Source: Deltaproteobacteria bacterium (GTDB lineage: Bacteria > Desulfobacterota > DSM-4660 > Desulfatiglandales > HGW-15). Taken from it: DNA of 9,063 bases. Positions within the stretch are counted from its first letter, which is position 1, and every line of letters begins with the position of its first letter. A model generated the notes under the pieces. That model made no database searches and was not told where the DNA came from. It was given only the letters and a program-made list of their open reading frames with translations. The translations under genes and the position numbers were made by a program. Below, piece after piece: positions 5,665-9,063 of this stretch. The DNA is taken from NCBI GenBank assembly GCA_030671095.1, contig DAOVAK010000073.1:1-9063 (forward strand). The letters run 5' to 3'.

Positions 5665-6840
5665 ATGTTTAGCAAATGGCTATTGGGAATTTTCGTCTTC
5701 GTCTTTTTGGCAATATTTTCCCTCACCCCGGCAGTCGCTAAAGATGCCTATGTGATTGGCTGCAGCATGGCCGTAACAGGACCGGGGTCGGGCACCTATG
5801 CACAGATAAAGCAGGCAATGGACATCTATTTCGACGATGTCAATGCGAGGGGGGGGATAAACGGGCATCCTGTGAAGATCATCGTCGCGGACAATGCCGG
5901 CCAACCGTCCAAAGCGGCGGCACACGCAAAGAAATTCGTGACTCAGGACAAAGTTATCATTGTCATGCTTGTCAGCTTGTCCAGCACCTACGCCCCTGTT
6001 GTGAAGGTCACAAAGCAATATGGGGTTCCGCTGTTTTATGGCGGAGCGGTTTGTCCCGAAGCGTGCTATCCCCCCAAGGCGGATCCGAATCAATTCTGCT
6101 CCACCGCGTTTGGGGCGAAATTTGACAGCCAGTTTGCGGTACCTTTCATCCACGAGCAGGCCAAGGGGCGATTAAAGCTGGGTTTGGTCGCAATGAACAT
6201 ACCCATATCGCGCGGGGAGATCGATTACGCGGAACGGCTCGCGAAAGAGAGGGGGATGGAGGTCGTGGATAAAGTGGCCACTCCTCCACCGACCCCGGAT
6301 TACACGCCTTATGCGACGAAGATCAAGAATGCGGGGGCAACTTGGGTGTATACCTGGGCTCCATGGGGCTGTCAGATTAGAACCTTCGAGGCATTGCGCA
6401 AGATTGGCTGGAAGGGAAATTACTTGGCCTACGGCCATATCCAGGCGGAAGACGAGCTGAAGAGACTCAAAGATGATGGTCTCTACGTGTTCGGCACAAA
6501 CGCCTTCTTCGCCGATAACACGGAGATCCATCGTGACATAATCGCAGCGACTAAAAAGGCACGGAGTGTCTATCCCTACACGCAGCTTATGGAGGGGTGG
6601 ATCGCCGCAATGGTATTCGAGGAGATACTAACAAATACCCCCTGGCCACCAACCCCGGAAAAGGTCAGGACCGCCATGAATAACATCCACGTGGATACCA
6701 AAGGCCTCAAAGGGGGTCCTCTGATCTGGACTGAGGATAACCACTTCAGGAAGGTGACCCACTATCGAGCCTACAAGTGGGATTCCTCGAAGGGCGGGAT
6801 CGTAATTGTCAAGGATTGGACACCTGTTGAAGTGAAGTAG
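5665..6840 (+). CDS. ABC importer periplasmic substrate-binding protein (LivJ/LivK-type)
   Basis: The solute receptor of a branched-chain-amino-acid-type ABC importer; it binds its ligand in the periplasm and delivers it to the permeases. The 391-residue precursor opens with a Sec signal peptide (hydrophobic core about 5-22, likely cleavage after AVA at 23-25). Mature features are those of type I periplasmic binding proteins: VIGCSMAVTGPG (30-41), AMDIYFDDVNARGGINGHPVKI (51-72) and DNAGQPSKAAAHAKKFV (76-92). There is no lipobox, so it should be soluble. Cysteines at 33, 130, 134, 145 and 236 are unusual in number and may form disulfides. The start has a near-perfect Shine-Dalgarno. Because it lies between an acyl-CoA synthetase and the permeases, the ligand is more likely a carboxylic acid than leucine. 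A terminator follows the gene. Family sure, ligand inferred. Confidence 0.9.
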   Translation: MFSKWLLGIFVFVFLAIFSLTPAVAKDAYVIGCSMAVTGPGSGTYAQIKQAMDIYFDDVNARGGINGHPVKIIVADNAGQPSKAAAHAKKFVTQDKVIIVMLVSLSSTYAPVVKVTKQYGVPLFYGGAVCPEACYPPKADPNQFCSTAFGAKFDSQFAVPFIHEQAKGRLKLGLVAMNIPISRGEIDYAERLAKERGMEVVDKVATPPPTPDYTPYATKIKNAGATWVYTWAPWGCQIRTFEALRKIGWKGNYLAYGHIQAEDELKRLKDDGLYVFGTNAFFADNTEIHRDIIAATKKARSVYPYTQLMEGWIAAMVFEEILTNTPWPPTPEKVRTAMNNIHVDTKGLKGGPLIWTEDNHFRKVTHYRAYKWDSSKGGIVIVKDWTPVEVK

Positions 6841-6931
6841 GCCCAAACCTTCGACGAGATTTCCGTCAGATGGTAAGGTCATCGTTGATGTACCCGGTAC
6901 GAATGCCCGCATCGATTGCCTTTACTATTAG

Positions 6932-6959
6932 AGGCTGGGGCATAAGGCCCCAGCCTTTT
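6932..6959 (+). terminator. Intrinsic terminator after the binding-protein gene
   Basis: GGCTGGGGC (6933-6941), loop ATAAG, GCCCCAGCC (6947-6955), then TTTT (6956-6959). The stem is 9 perfect GC-rich pairs and extends by an A-T pair at 6932/6956. It lies about 90 bases after the binding-protein stop and about 105 before the first permease, so it would end most transcripts there and let only some reach the permeases unless those have their own promoter. Confidence 0.85.
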
Positions 6960-7063
6960 CAAAATAACCCCTCTTGTTACCAGGGTGGTTTGCCCGGAAG
7001 GGCCGTCATAGGAATAGGGCATAGATTCTAAAGACTATCTTCCCTTTTTCAGGATCAATACTC

Positions 7064-7936
7064 ATGCAGATGATCGTTAATTTATTTACATTGTCCAGCC
7101 TCTATTGCTTGATTTGCTGCGGATACGTCCTCATTTACCGATCCAGCCGCGTTTTAAACCTGGCTCACGGTGAATTCATGGCAATCGGAGGCTACTTTCT
7201 CTTCACGGTGGCAATGGGGCTCTTCTCGCATCCCATTCCCTCATTTCTGGTGGCATGTATATTCAGTTTAGCCATGGGTTTTTTGGTGTACTTTTTTCTT
7301 ATGAAATTCATGGCTGGGGAGTCGGTTTTCGCGGCTGTTCTTGTCACCATCGCTCTCGGTATTCTGCTCAGGGGACTCATGCCTTTGATTTGGACCTCCC
7401 AGTTATGGCATCCCCTTCAGCACCTCACCATGGCAAATGCCTCTCATCAACTCATGGAAGGGGCAGTGATCTCAACCTTTGGCATCATGAAGATTGTGAG
7501 CGCTGTCCTGCTCTATCTGACCCTCTTTTTTTGCCTCAAGTTCACTCGATGGGGCCTCAGGATGCTTGCGGTAGGGGAAAATCCTCTCCTGGCCTCGCAG
7601 AGAGGGGTTGCACTCCACAAGTATTATGCGCTTTCCTGGGGGATAGGCGCCTTCAGCGTTGGGCTTGCAGGGATGATCCAGGCCTGTGATTCAGGTCTGG
7701 AACCCGGGATGTTTGTCATCGGGCTGGCGGCCTTCCCCGTGGTTCTAGTGGGCGGTTTGGACAGCCTACTCGGGGTTATTCCTGGGGCCTTTATCGTCGC
7801 TTCGGCGCAAATCATCACAATACACTTTATTAGCCCTCAGGCAAGCGAGGCAGCCCCTTTCGCAGTCCTGCTGCTGATGTTGTTGATTCGACCATGGGGG
7901 CTTTTCGGAACCAAGGAAGAACTGGAGAGAGTCTGA
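7064..7936 (+). CDS. livH: Branched-chain-type ABC transporter permease, LivH family
   Basis: One of two inner-membrane subunits forming the channel of the importer. The 290-residue protein is almost wholly hydrophobic, with about eight membrane segments. It has the LivH signature near the N-terminus, VLNLAHGEFMAIGGY (30-44), the cytoplasmic coupling loop that contacts the ATPase, RMLAVGENPLLASQRGV (166-182), and VVLVGGLDSLLGVIPGAF (226-243) near the C-terminus, as in other members. Length is normal. The ATG at 7064 has AGGA (7051-7054) nine bases upstream. It follows the binding-protein gene after 223 bases containing a terminator, and its stop is one base before livM, so those two are coupled. 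The symbol denotes family only; the cargo need not be leucine. Confidence 0.9.
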   Translation: MQMIVNLFTLSSLYCLICCGYVLIYRSSRVLNLAHGEFMAIGGYFLFTVAMGLFSHPIPSFLVACIFSLAMGFLVYFFLMKFMAGESVFAAVLVTIALGILLRGLMPLIWTSQLWHPLQHLTMANASHQLMEGAVISTFGIMKIVSAVLLYLTLFFCLKFTRWGLRMLAVGENPLLASQRGVALHKYYALSWGIGAFSVGLAGMIQACDSGLEPGMFVIGLAAFPVVLVGGLDSLLGVIPGAFIVASAQIITIHFISPQASEAAPFAVLLLMLLIRPWGLFGTKEELERV

Positions 7937-7937
7937 A

Positions 7938-8999
7938 ATGGCTTTTGCGAGCGGATATTTCAACACGACATACGAAAAAGACATGGCCATTGTGGAGACT
8001 CGCGGCCGTTGGGGGTGGTTAATCACCCTGATTGTGATGCTCATATTTTTCCCCTTCTTTGCCTCGGCCTTTCTCTTGGACCTGGCGACTCAGGTGCTTC
8101 TGGCACTAGTAGGCTCTATAGCGCTCATGTTGCTGACGGGTTATGCCGGGCAGATCTCCCTTGGACATGCAGGATTGATCGCCGCCGGTGCTTTCACCAC
8201 GGCAGTTCTCTTCAAGGAATTGAATGCCCCCATTTGGTTAACGCTCCCTGCCTCCGGTCTCGTTGGTGCAATCTTGGGATTCATCGTCGGGCTTCCTTCC
8301 CTTCGATTGAAGGGGCTGTATCTGGCCTTGAGCACCCTGGCCTTGCACTTCCTCGTTACTTATGTAGGAGCGGAGTATGAAACGAAAAGGGGGTTTGCAA
8401 CGGGCGTTCTCATTGATGCGCCATCCCTGGGGCCATTAACCATAGTGGACCCTCGTCTATGGTATTTCTTTTTTCTCGTGGCGGATGTCCTCCTGGTAGT
8501 TTTTTCGCTCAACCTCGTGAGATCGAAGACGGGGAGGGCCTGGATGGCTATCCGAGACCGCGATGTAGCGGCTGAGGCGCTTGGCATCAAATTATCCTCC
8601 TACAAACTATCTGCATTTGTGATGAGTTCCGTATTGACGTCCATTGCCGGGTGCTTTTTCGCCTATTACAGGGGCTTTGTTTCCGTTGAGGCCTTCTCGC
8701 TTCTTATGACTATTGAATACGTTGCCATGATCATAATCGGTGGTCTGGGGTCAATTCTGGGGGCTATTTTTGGAACGATATTTGTGGTCCTTTTGCCCTA
8801 TATGATCGAAACCATGGTGGAGGCCCTTCACGTTCCCACCCGCCTGACAACCTATATGTTCAGCATAAATCACGTTATCTTCGGTTTGATCATGATTATC
8901 TTTCTGGTGCTTGAACCCAATGGCCTTGTCGGAATCTGGATCCGGATCAGGAATTACTTCATCCTTTGGCCCTTTAAGCATAAACCACTGGGGGAATAG
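7938..8999 (+). CDS. livM: Branched-chain-type ABC transporter permease, LivM family
   Basis: Second channel-forming permease, pairing with LivH. The 353-residue protein has a 25-residue cytoplasmic lead, then about nine to ten hydrophobic segments. Diagnostic stretches are LTGYAGQISLGHAGLIAAG (66-84), LPSLRLKGLYLALSTLAL (119-136), the ATPase-coupling loop GRAWMAIRDRDVAAEALGI (199-217), IIGGLGSILGAIFG (266-279) and LEPNGLVGIW (325-334). Length is usual for LivM. The ATG at 7938 is one base after the livH stop, with GGAGAG (7924-7929) eight bases ahead and inside livH, a normal coupled start. An ABC ATPase gene begins four bases after its stop. Confidence 0.9.
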   Translation: MAFASGYFNTTYEKDMAIVETRGRWGWLITLIVMLIFFPFFASAFLLDLATQVLLALVGSIALMLLTGYAGQISLGHAGLIAAGAFTTAVLFKELNAPIWLTLPASGLVGAILGFIVGLPSLRLKGLYLALSTLALHFLVTYVGAEYETKRGFATGVLIDAPSLGPLTIVDPRLWYFFFLVADVLLVVFSLNLVRSKTGRAWMAIRDRDVAAEALGIKLSSYKLSAFVMSSVLTSIAGCFFAYYRGFVSVEAFSLLMTIEYVAMIIIGGLGSILGAIFGTIFVVLLPYMIETMVEALHVPTRLTTYMFSINHVIFGLIMIIFLVLEPNGLVGIWIRIRNYFILWPFKHKPLGE

Positions 9000-9003
9000 A
9001 GAG

Positions 9004-9063
9004 GTGAGCCAGCCAGAAGTTGCAATGTTGCTCGGTGTTGAAAAGCTTGAAGTCGTGTATCAT
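9004..9063 (+). CDS. ABC transporter ATP-binding protein, LivF-like (partial, cut by window end)
   Basis: Only the first 20 codons are present: a GTG start giving MSQPEVAMLLGVEKLEVVYH. The strand LLGVEKLEVVYH is the typical opening beta-strand of branched-chain ABC ATPases (compare LLEVxNLEVVYG), just before the A-loop aromatic Y that stacks on ATP. LEVVY is more like LivF than LivG, but the Walker A is outside the window, so the assignment is provisional. GGGGG (8990-8994) lies nine bases before the GTG; an in-frame ATG at 9025 is less well placed. It continues the livH-livM operon with a four-base gap. Confidence 0.75.
   Translation, partial: MSQPEVAMLLGVEKLEVVYH

Noticed and set aside
5680..6912. 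Long open frames opposite the binding-protein gene
   Set aside because: They are reverse-strand shadows of a well-supported gene, with low-complexity or arbitrary peptides and no start signals.
6992..7003. GCCC-GGAA-GGGC hairpin as an RNA element or riboswitch
   Set aside because: Only four base pairs and no surrounding conserved architecture.
1..9063. CRISPR array, toxin-antitoxin, prophage or defence system
   Set aside because: No regularly spaced repeats, nuclease, integrase or small paired genes were seen; all intact genes fall into known housekeeping, metabolic or transport families.

Overview
The window looks like a chromosomal segment of an anaerobic, Desulfobacterota-like (deltaproteobacterial) bacterium. 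This is an inference from the gene set: a bactofilin, a long-chain acyl-CoA synthetase joined to a LivKHM-F type importer, a flavodoxin-family fragment, and mixed GC content with TTG and GTG starts. No rRNA, tRNA or other marker fixes the taxon.

Layout, all genes on the + strand. (1) 29-1123: a GC-rich pair, a bactofilin and a divergent SAM-dependent methyltransferase, three bases apart. (2) 1124-1364: a non-coding gap with degraded repeat-like sequence. (3) 1365-2360: a PLP-dependent threonine/serine dehydratase-like enzyme standing alone, followed by a truncated flavodoxin/FMN-reductase fragment (2392-2625). This block is bracketed by two direct copies of a 31-base repeat (1272-1302 and 2641-2671, 27/31 identical), suggesting an inserted or rearranged module. 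(4) 2626-3106: AT-rich DNA without genes, holding a plausible promoter. (5) 3107-9063: a TetR/FadR-like regulator, a long-chain-type acyl-CoA synthetase, a periplasmic substrate-binding protein, two LivH/LivM permeases and the first 20 codons of an ABC ATPase (LivF-like) cut by the window end.

The last block reads as one functional unit. An ABC importer of the branched-chain amino acid type captures a solute and carries it inward; the co-located synthetase would activate a carboxylic acid to its CoA thioester; the TetR protein, of a class that often senses acyl-CoA, would control the set. The substrate is therefore more likely a fatty or aromatic carboxylate than leucine, but this is an inference from context. 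Two RNA-level signals divide the operon: a perfect 10-bp inverted repeat plus a very strong Shine-Dalgarno site just before the binding-protein gene, and an intrinsic terminator just after it, together fitting the usual excess of binding protein over permease.

I found no CRISPR array, phage, toxin-antitoxin or defence system, and nothing that clearly amounts to an undescribed system. The items most worth a second look are the carboxylate uptake-and-activation module, the 31-base repeat pair, and the hairpin/terminator arrangement around the binding-protein gene.
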